Below, piece after piece: positions 63,994 through 64,000 of a stretch of 64,000 bases of DNA. The notes below the pieces were generated by a model. It made no database searches. It had not been told where the DNA came from and saw only the letters and a list, made by a program, of their open reading frames with translations. Source of the stretch: an uncultured Ulvibacter sp. Lineage in GTDB: Bacteria > Bacteroidota > Bacteroidia > Flavobacteriales > Flavobacteriaceae. The stretch spans positions 22,598 through 86,597 of the forward strand of contig CALIAF010000016.1 of assembly GCA_938041335.1 (NCBI GenBank), written 5' to 3'. The position numbers were made by a program, and so were the translations under genes. Position 1 is the stretch's first letter; the number at the start of each line of letters is the position of its first letter.

Positions 63994-64000
63994 CAGCCGC

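Larger units (their letters stand above)
63563..64000. other. Gene-free region ending in tandem promoters
   Basis: No supported open frame or RNA gene is visible over these 438 bases. The region holds a hairpin-type repeat (63701-63746) and two promoters pointing right (63845-63876 and 63964-63993). The real gene controlled by them starts beyond the window. Confidence 0.7.

Noticed and set aside
1..64000. tRNA, rRNA, CRISPR, transposase or phage genes
   Set aside because: I looked for tRNA-like cloverleaf ends, repeated spacers and transposase motifs and found none I could support. The REP-like units are too few and irregular to be an array.

Overview
The window is chromosomal DNA from a marine-type flavobacterium (Bacteroidota, Flavobacteriaceae). 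The evidence is AT-rich DNA, TAnnTTTG promoter elements, a type IX secretion sorting domain, and families typical of this group: a Wzi-like capsule protein, DUF4294, a fused E1 alpha/beta dehydrogenase, and outer-membrane barrels joined to hydrolase-like domains. I cannot name a genus. I saw no tRNA, rRNA, CRISPR array, transposase or phage gene.

Layout. (1) 1-9052: the end of an unrecognised gene, an HD-domain/Pycsar-effector-like membrane protein, then two convergent paralogues that each join a metallophosphatase-like domain to a BamA-like barrel. One keeps the phosphatase motifs and the other has lost most of them. (2) 9439-34411: one unidirectional block of 24 closely packed genes for a surface polysaccharide. 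It encodes outer-membrane export (SLBB protein), chain-length control, a complete PAPS-making set (cysC, cysD, cysN) with cysQ for PAP removal, two sulfotransferases, a flippase, a polymerase, a GT4 glycosyltransferase, a lyase-like protein, an unusual CitE-MaoC-CitE trio, a bacillosamine-type amino-sugar pathway (PglF/E/D-like), two initiating phosphoglycosyl transferases, an aberrant DegT-like protein with a FemAB-like acyltransferase, and a Wzi-like barrel. The product is probably a sulfated, acylated, amino-sugar-containing capsule or exopolysaccharide. (3) 34462-38020: an FAD-dependent dehydrogenase, a small membrane exporter, a second Pycsar-effector-like protein coupled to a 48-residue basic protein, and a lone ExbD. 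(4) 38229-52960: mostly housekeeping or unlinked genes (amidohydrolase pair, Dus, FabH/FabI-like pair, AsnB, MepB, fused E1). (5) 53022-63562: an envelope-oriented minus-strand run (MBOAT and SGNH O-acylation pair, PagL-like lipid A deacylase, LOG, T9SS-exported nuclease-like protein, degenerate M1 peptidase with a barrel), then an M42 peptidase and a divergent DUF4294 gene. (6) 63563-64000: no gene, but a repeat-like hairpin and two tandem promoters pointing out of the window.

The most interesting points are the polysaccharide block, with its own sulfate activation and its CitE-MaoC-CitE trio; the two Pycsar-effector homologues with no cyclase in view; and several envelope proteins whose enzyme domains have lost catalytic residues.
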